A stretch of 13,762 nucleotides of DNA from an uncultured Oscillospiraceae bacterium (GCA_934457235.1 CAKSHT010000056.1:1-13762); one strand, 5' to 3'; counted from the first letter of the stretch, positions 1 to 6,806 are shown. Made by a program: numbers and translations. The notes: generated from the letters alone by a model not told the origin.

Positions 1-4
1 GTAT

Positions 5-23
5 TGACCCTGGGTCAGCTGAC
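5..23. promoter_or_regulatory. Overlapping palindromes upstream of the pucR-type promoter (candidate operator)
   Basis: TGACCC-T-GGGTCA (5-17) is a perfect inverted repeat. It overlaps a second perfect palindrome, GTCAGCTGAC (14-23). A shorter pair, CACC/GGTG, follows at 23-35. The first palindrome is centred about 65 bp upstream of the predicted transcription start, a usual place for an activator. No T-run follows, so it is not an obvious terminator of an upstream gene. The binding protein is unknown; autoregulation by the downstream PucR protein is only a guess. Confidence 0.35.
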
Positions 24-41
24 ACCGGATTGGTGGATTCC

Positions 42-70
42 TTGACACATGCCGCAGAAAATGCTATAAT
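42..70 (+). promoter_or_regulatory. Consensus sigma-A promoter of the PucR-family gene
   Basis: A perfect -35 TTGACA (42-47) and a perfect -10 TATAAT (65-70) are separated by 17 bp, and a TG at 62-63 gives an extended -10. Transcription should begin near 77, leaving a leader of about 26 nt that contains the GGGGTGG ribosome-binding site (90-96) of the gene starting at 103. Such an exact promoter suggests steady, strong basal expression unless repressed. Confidence 0.85.
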
Positions 71-102
71 ATCCCTATATTTCGGTATTGGGGTGGATGT
101 GA

Positions 103-1308
103 TTGAACATAAAATGCAGTAATCTTTCGGAGCTGAAATGCTTTGCGACAATAGAGCTTGTCGGTGGCAGCGGCGGTCTTGATCACAATATAACCTGGGT
201 CTACATCAACCAGGCGGAGCACGTCAGCGAGTGGGTGCATGGCGGCGAGCTGGTGTTCATCACCGGTATGGGCGAGCGCTTTTCCGATGACCAGCTGTGC
301 AGCATGCTGGAGGAGTGTTCCCAGAACGGTACTGCCGGAGTTGTGGTGCTGTGCAGTCCGGATCATATAAAGAGCATCCCTCCGAGAATGATACGTCTTG
401 CGAATGAGCTTAACATGCCTCTATACCGTATGCCGTGGGAACTGAAGCTTGTTGATGTCACCCGCGAGATAGCGGATACGATAATCACGAATCAGCTGAA
501 AGAGCGCAGCTCCGCGGGATTCTTTTCGGAACTTCTGTTTTCGCGGAACATCTCGCAGGAAACCGTCCGTCAGATGGGCGTGCACTGCGGTGCGGACCTC
601 AGCAAGCCAGGGGCGATAATGATATTGCGCCCGGACTTCCGCGGGGACTCAGCGTATCACCGCATGGATTACGATAACCTCATGACCCGTCTTGAAAAGG
701 AGATGGAGGACTATCTGCGCATTACGAAGCACAGCGTGGTTTCCTGCATCTACATGGACGAGATATTCTATTACATATCCTGCACGGATAATGCAGCGGC
801 TGGGGAGTTGTGCGAAAAAATACGCAGATTCGGTGCGGAATTCATGCGTAAGCACAGGGATTACCGCCTGTGTGGAGGATTCGGGCGCGTCGGGACGAGC
901 CTCAGCGAGATACGCAGCAGCTATGCGGAAGCAAGGCGCGCATTGTCGCATTCCGAGAAGAACAAGGACGATGTGAGCATCTACTTTTTCGCGGAGCTTG
1001 GGATAATCAGCCTGCTGATAAACGTCGGAGACCAGTCGCTCAGGAGCTACTGCCGGTCAGTGCTGGGCGTACTCGCGGACAGCGACAGGGATTACGGCAC
1101 AAGCTATGTGCGTACGCTGGAGGTTTACCTTGACAGCAACTGCAGCCTTGCGGCGGCAGCGGAGAAGCTGTTTATACACCGCAACACGATGGTGTACCGC
1201 GTAAACAAGATACGCGAGCTTTTGCGGATAGATTTCAACGATATGAATGCCAAGGCAGAGTGCGTCAACGCGCTTCATATCATGAAGCACTTTGATATTG
1301 AGCTGTAG
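103..1308 (+). CDS. PucR-family transcriptional regulator
   Basis: A 401-residue DNA-binding regulator, probably controlling the neighbouring creatininase and transporter/deaminase genes. Residues about 5-125 match the PucR N-terminal domain, including the GLDHNITWVYINQAEHV and GGELVFITGMG stretches typical of the family. The middle (about 140-300) fits the degenerate GGDEF-like CdaR domain. Residues about 335-400 form the C-terminal PucR helix-turn-helix, with SLAAAAEKLFIHRNTMVYRV (348-367). The start is TTG at 103: GGGGTGG lies 6 nt upstream, the full N-terminal domain is included, and internal ATGs would cut it. PucR proteins usually sense a catabolic substrate and often activate nitrogen-compound degradation genes. 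The actual ligand here is unknown. It is co-transcribed with the small gene that follows at 8 nt. Family assignment is firm; target genes are inferred from adjacency. Confidence 0.93.
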   Translation: MNIKCSNLSELKCFATIELVGGSGGLDHNITWVYINQAEHVSEWVHGGELVFITGMGERFSDDQLCSMLEECSQNGTAGVVVLCSPDHIKSIPPRMIRLANELNMPLYRMPWELKLVDVTREIADTIITNQLKERSSAGFFSELLFSRNISQETVRQMGVHCGADLSKPGAIMILRPDFRGDSAYHRMDYDNLMTRLEKEMEDYLRITKHSVVSCIYMDEIFYYISCTDNAAAGELCEKIRRFGAEFMRKHRDYRLCGGFGRVGTSLSEIRSSYAEARRALSHSEKNKDDVSIYFFAELGIISLLINVGDQSLRSYCRSVLGVLADSDRDYGTSYVRTLEVYLDSNCSLAAAAEKLFIHRNTMVYRVNKIRELLRIDFNDMNAKAECVNALHIMKHFDIEL

Positions 1309-1316
1309 GAAGTTGT

Positions 1317-1652
1317 ATGAAGTATTTTGTATTAAATTCTGAGCGGAGCGGTACGGAATATTATGAGTTCTGCAAGGGCAGCTGGGACGGAGAAACGTTC
1401 TGGAAAGACGATTCCATTTATCTCCATGATGACGTATTGTATGAAAACCAGAATTTTCTGAGCGCTCTGGTGAGGGTTAAGCCAGATTTTAATTCGTTTG
1501 GTGTTACCGAGATATCCCGCGAGGACTGGGAGCGCCTGCAATCGGAAGTGCAGGGTTATCCGGACGGCTGCCGGGAAATATTCAGCGAGCTTGACGCATG
1601 GGTCATGGATACGTTTTCGGCTTATGACTGTTTTACTGTGCTTGGAATATAA
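1317..1652 (+). CDS. Small acidic, aromatic-rich protein of unknown function
   Basis: A 111-residue protein I do not recognise. It has no signal peptide or membrane segment and is acidic and rich in Tyr, Phe and Trp, which suggests a compact cytosolic fold. The ATG at 1317 is preceded by TAGGAAG (1306-1312), which overlaps the stop codon of the regulator gene, so the two are almost certainly translationally coupled. A strong terminator starts 4 nt after its stop codon, making it the last gene of a two-gene unit. The tight coupling suggests a role linked to the PucR-type regulator, but nothing in the sequence gives a function. Its reality rests on the good ribosome-binding site, the snug fit between stop codon and terminator, and natural-looking composition. 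Confidence 0.78.
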   Translation: MKYFVLNSERSGTEYYEFCKGSWDGETFWKDDSIYLHDDVLYENQNFLSALVRVKPDFNSFGVTEISREDWERLQSEVQGYPDGCREIFSELDAWVMDTFSAYDCFTVLGI

Positions 1653-1656
1653 GAAT

Positions 1657-1686
1657 CGGGCGAAGATGATTCTTCGCCCGGTTTTT
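1657..1686 (+). terminator. Rho-independent terminator of the pucR-type unit
   Basis: A perfect 10-bp stem, CGGGCGAAGA (1657-1666) with TCTTCGCCCG (1671-1680), has a 4-nt TGAT loop and is followed by GTTTTT. The T-run overlaps the reverse-strand stop codon of the creatininase-family gene. In the reverse direction the stem is followed only by ATTCTT, so it may end that transcript less efficiently. Confidence 0.9.
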
Positions 1687-2428
1687 ATATCCCGAATTCC
1701 TTTTTTGCAATCTTCACAAACTCATCTGCTGCGGTCTCGGCGATGAGTTTTCCTTTTTTTGCGCTGCTGCCGCGGGCGGAAGCAAGCGCGCCGGTATCCG
1801 GCACCATTCCCTTTACGATAGGGTACTTATGGTATGGGATAGCGGTGAAATCCGTGTCGCCGGGAATGAATTCCTCGCGCACCAGGTCGGGTCGAAGGTA
1901 CATCATAAGGGATGTCTCGGTAACTGCTGCGTGCTCCAGCGCCCAGCCAGGGAATTTCACGTCCTCAAACACCTTGTCGATAATATCCTGCGAAAGCACA
2001 TCCCACCAGTTGCTTTCAAGTATCTTTACGTCCGGGTATTTGCGTGAAACCAGGTCGATCGCCTCCAGAATGAACGCTTCGTTTTCAAAGTGAGCGTTGT
2101 TTACGAATATCCGCTTGATACCGTCCCGACAGAATTCCTCAAGCACGTCCAGCGTTAGATGTATCAGAGTTTCGCCGTTAAGGTCGATAGTTCCGGGAAA
2201 CAGAGGGCCTCCGCCGCTCATAGGCTTGGATTTGTATCCGTAGCACAATGTTGGGGCGATAACTCCGTCTATCTTGTCCGCGAATATCCGCGAAATACCC
2301 TCGGCGATCGCGGCGTCCGTGCATAATGGGAGGTGAAAGCTGTGCTGCTCCGTGGAGCCTACCGGCAGGATAAGCACCTTATCCTTGCTGCTGTTGAATT
2401 CTGCCCATGTCATGTCAGTCATGAACAT
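1685..2428 (-). CDS. Creatininase-family amidohydrolase (probable creatinine amidohydrolase)
   Basis: A 247-residue cytosolic binuclear-metal hydrolase of the creatininase (creatinine <-> creatine) superfamily. The family motif LPVGSTEQHSFHLPLCTD (21-38) is clear. E27, H29, D38, H113 and E115 line up at a constant offset of 7 with the metal ligands recalled for Pseudomonas creatininase (E34, H36, D45, H120, E122). S71 fits Ser78. W142, W162 and H166 fit Trp154, Trp174 and His178 at a constant offset of 12. Tyr121 is replaced by F114. Retention of pocket residues as well as metal ligands favours a real creatininase over relatives such as MftE or FAPy deformylase; the reference numbers are from memory. 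The ATG at 2428 has GGAAAGGA 9 nt upstream. It diverges from the transporter/deaminase operon across a shared promoter region and converges on the pucR-type unit. No creatinase gene is present. Confidence 0.88.
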   Translation of the reverse strand: MFMTDMTWAEFNSSKDKVLILPVGSTEQHSFHLPLCTDAAIAEGISRIFADKIDGVIAPTLCYGYKSKPMSGGGPLFPGTIDLNGETLIHLTLDVLEEFCRDGIKRIFVNNAHFENEAFILEAIDLVSRKYPDVKILESNWWDVLSQDIIDKVFEDVKFPGWALEHAAVTETSLMMYLRPDLVREEFIPGDTDFTAIPYHKYPIVKGMVPDTGALASARGSSAKKGKLIAETAADEFVKIAKKEFGI

Positions 2429-2508
2429 ATGTCGTCATCCTTTCCAGATATATGAATTTGCAAGTTTGAAATGGTAATGCGTTCATTTATGCCCCGCTTG
2501 CTACATTT

Positions 2509-2537
2509 ATTATAATAATCTTGCAGGAATTTTGCAA
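2509..2537 (-). promoter_or_regulatory. Promoter of the creatininase-family gene
   Basis: On the reverse strand, TTGCAA (2537-2532) and a perfect TATAAT (2514-2509) are spaced by 17 bp. Transcription would begin near 2502 and leave a leader of about 70 nt. The weaker -35 box (4 of 6 consensus bases) lies inside the inverted repeat CTTGCA-N7-TGCAAG (2520-2538), which could bind a regulator. Confidence 0.6.
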
Positions 2538-2538
2538 G
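2520..2538. repeat. CTTGCA/TGCAAG inverted repeat in the creatininase promoter
   Basis: CTTGCA (2520-2525) and TGCAAG (2533-2538) form an inverted repeat with a 7-bp spacer, lying between and over the promoter boxes of the creatininase-family gene. The octamer TTTGCAAG occurs at 2457-2464 and again at 2531-2538, and TGCAAG also sits inside the nearby 21-bp palindrome (2576-2581). These may be half-sites of one regulator or chance in AT-rich DNA. Confidence 0.3.
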
Positions 2539-2567
2539 ATTAACAGAGTACAAAAATCAATTTCTAA

Positions 2568-2588
2568 CATTGTACTGCAAGTACAATG
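2568..2588. promoter_or_regulatory. 21-bp perfect palindrome, candidate operator of the divergent region
   Basis: CATTGTACT (2568-2576) and AGTACAATG (2580-2588) are exact reverse complements around GCA. The right arm overlaps the -35 box of the transporter operon promoter by three bases, and the centre lies about 76 bp upstream of the predicted creatininase start. This fits a dimeric regulator that controls the operon and possibly both directions. It is too far from any T-run or coding end to be a terminator. The regulator is unknown; the nearby PucR protein is the obvious first candidate. Confidence 0.6.
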
Positions 2589-2614
2589 ACATAAGCGGAT
2601 TTTTCTGATATAAT
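2586..2614 (+). promoter_or_regulatory. Promoter of the ABC transporter/deaminase operon
   Basis: ATGACA (2586-2591, 5 of 6 consensus) and a perfect TATAAT (2609-2614) are separated by 17 bp, with a TG at 2606-2607 forming an extended -10. Predicted start near 2621, giving a leader of about 76 nt that ends in the ribosome-binding site AAGGGAG (2682-2688) before the ATG at 2697. No riboswitch-like structure was evident in the leader. Confidence 0.75.
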
Positions 2615-2696
2615 TAAGCCAGAACAAAGGAAACGGACATACCGGATAACAGAAACAAAGCTCCGGAAGTCAGTTTCACCGAAGGGAGAGATCAGA

Positions 2697-3848
2697 ATGT
2701 CCGTAATAGGTCAGAGCATCAAGATCGATGGGGTAAGTAAAATGTACGGCAGCTTCCAGGCACTGAACAATGTTTCGCTGGAGGCGGCGCCGGGTGAGTT
2801 CCTGACGATCCTCGGTTCCAGTGGCTCCGGTAAGACAACGCTTCTGAAAATAATCGCAGGATTTGAAGCCGCCAGCGGCGGAAAGATCCTGATAAACGGC
2901 GAGGATGTAGCTCCGAAGAAAGCATATGAACGCAATATCGGAATGCTGTTCCAGAATTACGCGCTGTTCCCGCACATGACAGTCGCAGAGAATATCGCGT
3001 ATCCGCTGAAGCTTCGCCACGTTCCCAAGGACGAGCTTAACGAGCGTGTCAACGATATTATAAAGCTGATAAAGCTGGACGGCATGGAAAAGCGGCTTCC
3101 GAAGCAGCTTTCCGGCGGTCAGCAGCAGAGATGCGCGCTGGCAAGGGCGATCGTTTATAATCCGCCGCTCCTGCTACTGGACGAACCGCTTGGCGCGCTG
3201 GACAAGAACCTCCGCCACGAAATGCAGTTCGAGATAAAGCGGATCCAGAATGAACTTGGAATAACGACAATAAGCGTTACCCACGATCAGGAGGAAGCGC
3301 TCACGATGTCGGATAAAATATGCATCATGAGCCACGGAGTCATTCAGCAATGCTCCAGCCCGGAGGAGATATACAAGAAGCCGCGTAACCAGTTCGTTGC
3401 AGAGTTCATTGGCAGCACGAACCTGGTAAAGGGCAAGGTGGTCTCAAAGGAAAAGACGGACAGCTGCTGGGTCAGCATGGTGCAGACAGGGCTTTCGGAT
3501 ACGCCGGTGCGAGTGGAGGAGCCGCTTGACAGCCGTCAGTTCAACCTGGAGGACGTCCTGCTGGCGCTCCGTCCGGAGCTTATCCATCTGATGAAAGATC
3601 GCACGGGACACATAAACTCGTTCACGGCGGACATCATCAACAGCGTATACATGGGCGACTATTACAAGGTGCTCATCAGAACGGCTGACGGAAACGAGCT
3701 GAACGTGAAGATCTCACCGGAGGCGTTCAGTCAGTACGCGTCGCAGAAGCGTCTGGAGTTCTTCTTCAACGCGAACTGCGTAACTACCATCTATGAAAGG
3801 GAAAAGGGCGTAATGCTCAAGCTGGTGGAAGAACCGCCGGTAGCATAA
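2697..3848 (+). CDS. ABC transporter ATP-binding protein (PotA-like)
   Basis: A 383-residue ATPase that powers the importer encoded by the next three genes. Visible motifs: Walker A GSSGSGKTT (40-48), Q-loop Q86, signature LSGGQQQR (138-145), Walker B LLLLDEP with D162 and E163, and the switch histidine H196. The C-terminal 130 residues form the TOBE-type accessory domain found in the PotA/MalK/FbpC group. The length is normal for PotA-like proteins. ATG 2697 is supported by AAGGGAG with 8-nt spacing. It is the first gene of the operon, 56 nt ahead of the binding-protein gene. Automatic annotation will probably say spermidine/putrescine transport, but the context points to a ring nitrogen compound; the ATPase itself says nothing about substrate. 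Confidence 0.95.
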   Translation: MSVIGQSIKIDGVSKMYGSFQALNNVSLEAAPGEFLTILGSSGSGKTTLLKIIAGFEAASGGKILINGEDVAPKKAYERNIGMLFQNYALFPHMTVAENIAYPLKLRHVPKDELNERVNDIIKLIKLDGMEKRLPKQLSGGQQQRCALARAIVYNPPLLLLDEPLGALDKNLRHEMQFEIKRIQNELGITTISVTHDQEEALTMSDKICIMSHGVIQQCSSPEEIYKKPRNQFVAEFIGSTNLVKGKVVSKEKTDSCWVSMVQTGLSDTPVRVEEPLDSRQFNLEDVLLALRPELIHLMKDRTGHINSFTADIINSVYMGDYYKVLIRTADGNELNVKISPEAFSQYASQKRLEFFFNANCVTTIYEREKGVMLKLVEEPPVA

Positions 3849-3904
3849 ATACAGATATAAAAAGAAAAACAAAAGAACAAAGAGGTTATTTGGAGGGCAA
3901 CATC

Positions 3905-4966
3905 ATGAGAAAGTACAAAAGGATCTTAGCGGCAGCAACAGCAGTGGCAATGACAGCGGCTCTTGCAGGATGTTCCGGAGGCTCCGGAAGTTCCGGCAGC
4001 GGCTCCGGAAGCGCCGGGGAGTTGGTGTTCGTTGACTGGGGCGGAACCAATACCGACGCGCGTATCGACGCCATTGTGAAGCCTTTTGAGGAGGAAACCG
4101 GGATCCACGTAACGGTTGTAACTCCGTCCGATTACGCAAAGCTTATTTCAATGGTCGAGAACAATACTACTGAGTGGGACGTGATGAACTGCGACGCCTA
4201 CTGGGGCGTTTACGCCGGCGAGGAGGGCTACCTTGAGCCGATGGATTACGACGTCATCACCACGAAGATTGATGACGCGGCACAGCTTGAATATGTAATG
4301 GGTGCCGAGATCTATACTTCCGTAATTGCCTATAATTCCGACAAATACACGGCGGACACAGCGCCCTCAAACTGGGAGCAATTCTTTGATACAACGAACT
4401 ATCCCGGCAAGCGCGCCGTCTGGAAGTACCCCGTAACAGTGCTTGAAGCAGCGCTGATGGCTGACGGAGTTTCCAGGGATGAGCTTTATCCGCTGGATCT
4501 TGACAGAGCGTTCGCAAAGCTCGATACCATCAAGGACAGCATAATCTGGTGGACAAAGGGCGCAGAGCCGTCACAGATGCTCTCTACAGGCGAGGCTGAT
4601 TACGCGCTTGCCTGGAGCGGACGTATCGCGACTGCAAAGGACGAAGGCTCCCCGGTAGCCATGACCTATGACGGCGGCATCATGATAACCGCAGGCTGGG
4701 TAGTTCCGAAGAATGCTCCGAACCGCGAGAACGCAATGAAGTTCATCGAATATGCGAGCGAAGCAAATCAGCAGTATGAGTTCTCCAAGCGTATTCCTTA
4801 CGGCTCCACGAACCCCGATGCGGTCGCACTGATGGACGATGATCTGAAGGTTGCGCTCGGTCAGTCCGATGATCAGCTTTCTACCGAGATCTACCTGGAC
4901 AATACCTACTGGGCAGAACATCTTTCCGAGGTAGAGGAGCGATTCAACGCATGGCTGGTAGGCTGA
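3905..4966 (+). CDS. ABC transporter substrate-binding lipoprotein (PotD/SBP type 2 fold)
   Basis: A 353-residue extracytoplasmic binding protein that captures the transported compound. The N terminus MRKYKR followed by a hydrophobic stretch and lipobox LAGC (20-23) predicts lipidation at C23 and anchoring to the outer face of the membrane. A Gly/Ser-rich linker (24-37) separates the anchor from the domain. The core starts near ELVFVDWGG and matches the PotD-like periplasmic-binding-protein family. Aromatic residues W45, W215, W216, W237 and W265 are candidates for lining a flat ligand pocket. ATG 3905 is chosen because GGAGGG (3892-3897) lies 7 nt upstream; an in-frame TTG at 3890 overlaps that site and is unlikely. 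The ligand is unknown. It is followed by a strong hairpin (4999-5030) before the permease genes, as is common where the binding protein is made in excess. Confidence 0.92.
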   Translation: MRKYKRILAAATAVAMTAALAGCSGGSGSSGSGSGSAGELVFVDWGGTNTDARIDAIVKPFEEETGIHVTVVTPSDYAKLISMVENNTTEWDVMNCDAYWGVYAGEEGYLEPMDYDVITTKIDDAAQLEYVMGAEIYTSVIAYNSDKYTADTAPSNWEQFFDTTNYPGKRAVWKYPVTVLEAALMADGVSRDELYPLDLDRAFAKLDTIKDSIIWWTKGAEPSQMLSTGEADYALAWSGRIATAKDEGSPVAMTYDGGIMITAGWVVPKNAPNRENAMKFIEYASEANQQYEFSKRIPYGSTNPDAVALMDDDLKVALGQSDDQLSTEIYLDNTYWAEHLSEVEERFNAWLVG

Positions 4967-4998
4967 TCTGCAGCTGACAAATAAGCAGGATTTCCACG

Positions 4999-5030
4999 GG
5001 GCAGTTCCGCAGACTGCGGTGCTGCCCTTT
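4999..5030 (+). terminator. Intra-operon hairpin, possible attenuator or mRNA 3' stabiliser
   Basis: GGGCAG (4999-5004) pairs with CTGCCC (5022-5027), and CCGCA (5007-5011) with TGCGG (5015-5019), across one wobble pair and one mismatch, leaving a 3-nt loop. A short TTT (5028-5030) follows. The hairpin sits between the binding-protein stop codon and the ribosome-binding site of the first permease. The stem is strong but the U-tract is weak, so partial termination or protection of the upstream mRNA is more likely than a full stop. Confidence 0.65.
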
Positions 5031-5060
5031 CTGCGCTATAAACAAAGGGAGAGTGATAAC

Positions 5061-5960
5061 ATGGAAGCGAACAGAACAAGTTTCAACGGCGACATAAACG
5101 CAAAGGGCGTACCGCTTTCACACCGTATTTCGAAGCTTTCCGGTCTGAAATGGGCAACGGTGGCGATACCGCTGCTTTACATCATACTTACACTGGTGGT
5201 TTCCGGCTTCGGTATCATCAAGAAGAGCTTCACCGGCGCTGACGGATTCACGCTGGATTACTACATCAAGATATTCACCGAGCCGCTGTATCTCAAGGTG
5301 CTTCTGAACACCCTGCTGACCGGCGTTATAGTAACCGCAGCATGCCTGCTCCTGGCGTATCCGGCGGCGTACCTTTCGGTAAGAGCTAAGAAGCCGATAG
5401 TCCGCAGGCTCATCACCGGCGGTATCATGATTCCATACTGGATGAGCATGTTGGTGCGTATCTTCGCATGGCAGATAATTCTCCAGTCAAACGGCGTACT
5501 TAACCAGCTGCTGATGTTCCTTCACATCACCGGGGAGCCGATACAGTTCCTGTACACCACCGGCGCTGTCTGCGTTTCCATGACGCATATCCTGCTGCCA
5601 TACATGTTCCTCAGCCTACAGTCCAATATGGAGGGAATCGACGCGAACCTTTCGACTGCGGCCGCTGTTATGGGCGCAAGACCAGCGCGCGGATTCGTGG
5701 ATGTGTTCCTGCCGCTTTCAGTGCCTGGTATCTTCAGCGGTTCGCTGATGGTATTCGTGCTTTCACTGGGCTTCTACATCGCACCGGCTCTCCTGGGCGG
5801 CGCTGATAACATGATGATGTCCAACCTCATCGAGGAGAACATGAACAACTTCAATTCCAACCTCGCTGCGGCTATGTCGCTGGAGCTTCTGGTCATCGTT
5901 TTCGTTATCCTCGGTATCGCATTCAAGTTTGTCGGCAACATCTTCGTGCCGAAGAAATAA
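5061..5960 (+). CDS. ABC transporter permease (PotB-like)
   Basis: A 299-residue inner-membrane permease with about six hydrophobic segments, the first at about residues 32-52. The cytoplasmic coupling (EAA) loop is visible at about residues 195-225, in the run AAAVMGARPARGFVDVF followed by LPLSVPG, which contacts the ATPase. The ATG at 5061 has GGGAGAG (5047-5053) 7 nt upstream. A longer in-frame start at 5019 would fall inside the upstream hairpin and has no ribosome-binding site, so it is rejected. The family is shared with PotB and with permeases for thiamine, iron and phosphonates, so the fold does not define the substrate. The next permease gene begins 12 nt downstream. Confidence 0.93.
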   Translation: MEANRTSFNGDINAKGVPLSHRISKLSGLKWATVAIPLLYIILTLVVSGFGIIKKSFTGADGFTLDYYIKIFTEPLYLKVLLNTLLTGVIVTAACLLLAYPAAYLSVRAKKPIVRRLITGGIMIPYWMSMLVRIFAWQIILQSNGVLNQLLMFLHITGEPIQFLYTTGAVCVSMTHILLPYMFLSLQSNMEGIDANLSTAAAVMGARPARGFVDVFLPLSVPGIFSGSLMVFVLSLGFYIAPALLGGADNMMMSNLIEENMNNFNSNLAAAMSLELLVIVFVILGIAFKFVGNIFVPKK

Positions 5961-5972
5961 GGGGGCGGAAAT

Positions 5973-6731
5973 ATGCTGTACGTTTACACGATAGTTCTGA
6001 TAATCGTGATGATATTGCCGGCGGTGGTCATAATACCGCAGGCGTTCACAAGTCTGAATTACTTCAAGTTTCCGGTGGAGGATACTTCCTTCAAATGGTT
6101 CGAGAAGTTCTTCGATAACGAGCAGTGGGTGGTCGGACTTGGCAGAAGCATGATGATCGCGGTGCTTGCCGCAGTTCTTGCGACTGTCATCGGAACGATG
6201 GGCGCGCTCGCGATGAACAAGATAAACTTCAAGGGCAAATCCGTATTCATGAGCATTATGATTGCGCCGATGGTAGTTCCGGTAGTCGTTGTCGGAGCTG
6301 CGCTCTATACGACATTCGCTCCCATCGGACTTACAAACAGCATTCCTGGACTGGTGTTCGCACATACGCTGCTTGGTATACCAATGGTGTTCGTCACCAT
6401 GCTCTCCGGTTTCGCAAACGTTAATGAGAACCTGGAGCTTGCTGCAATGAGCATGGGCTCCTCTCCGGTCGGCGCGTTCTTCAAGGTCACTCTGCCGACA
6501 GTCAAGACTTCGCTTGTGTCGTCTATCCTGTTTGCGTTCGTCACCAGCCTTGACGAGGTCGTTGTAACGACATTCGTTTCCGGTGCGAATACAAAGACAC
6601 TCACGATGGTAATGTGGGAGAACATGCGTACCAATATTGACCCGACGCTTGCGGTCGCAGCGCTGTTCATGATAATACTGACGCTGGGAATGTACATCGT
6701 CAAGGAAGTAGTCGAAGCAAGAAGCAAGTAA
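5973..6731 (+). CDS. ABC transporter permease (PotC-like)
   Basis: A 252-residue second membrane permease that pairs with the preceding one to form the channel. Several hydrophobic segments are visible, beginning directly at the N terminus. The EAA loop lies at about residues 155-180 (LELAAMSMGSSPVGAFFKV then TLP). ATG 5973 follows a strong AAGGGGGCGG site (5959-5968) that overlaps the stop codon of the previous gene, so translation is probably coupled. The length matches PotC-type subunits. With the ATPase, binding lipoprotein and first permease it completes a four-part importer with no part missing. The gene ends 75 nt before the deaminase, and a long stem (6739-6782) lies in that gap. Confidence 0.93.
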   Translation: MLYVYTIVLIIVMILPAVVIIPQAFTSLNYFKFPVEDTSFKWFEKFFDNEQWVVGLGRSMMIAVLAAVLATVIGTMGALAMNKINFKGKSVFMSIMIAPMVVPVVVVGAALYTTFAPIGLTNSIPGLVFAHTLLGIPMVFVTMLSGFANVNENLELAAMSMGSSPVGAFFKVTLPTVKTSLVSSILFAFVTSLDEVVVTTFVSGANTKTLTMVMWENMRTNIDPTLAVAALFMIILTLGMYIVKEVVEARSK

Positions 6732-6738
6732 AATATCC

Positions 6739-6782
6739 GGCGCTGTTCCGGCGGGAGATAACGATATATCCGGAGCGGCGCT
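6739..6782 (+). other. Long imperfect hairpin between permease and deaminase genes
   Basis: GGCGCTGTTCCGG (6739-6751) can pair along its whole length with CCGGAGCGGCGCT (6770-6782) through 13 pairs, three of them G-U, around an 18-nt loop. No T-run follows, so it is not an intrinsic terminator. The deaminase ribosome-binding site GGGAG (6792-6796) lies just outside it. It could be an RNA processing or stability element separating transporter and enzyme expression. ATATCCGG is also directly repeated at both ends of the region. Confidence 0.45.
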
Positions 6783-6806
6783 TATCAGAATGGGAGATGT
6801 ATTTAA

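Noticed and set aside
2621..2696. Possible riboswitch in the transporter operon leader
   Set aside because: At about 76 nt it shows no strong stems, no anti-terminator/terminator pair and no motif I recognise from guanidine, purine or other known classes.
5763..6365. 200-codon open frame antisense to both permease genes
   Set aside because: Low-complexity His/Arg/Asp-rich translation spanning two real genes and their junction; no promoter or start signal.
2697..6731. Straightforward annotation as a spermidine/putrescine transporter (potABCD)
   Set aside because: The folds match the group, but the fold is shared by importers for several ligands and the neighbouring catabolic enzymes point elsewhere, so pot gene symbols were not assigned.
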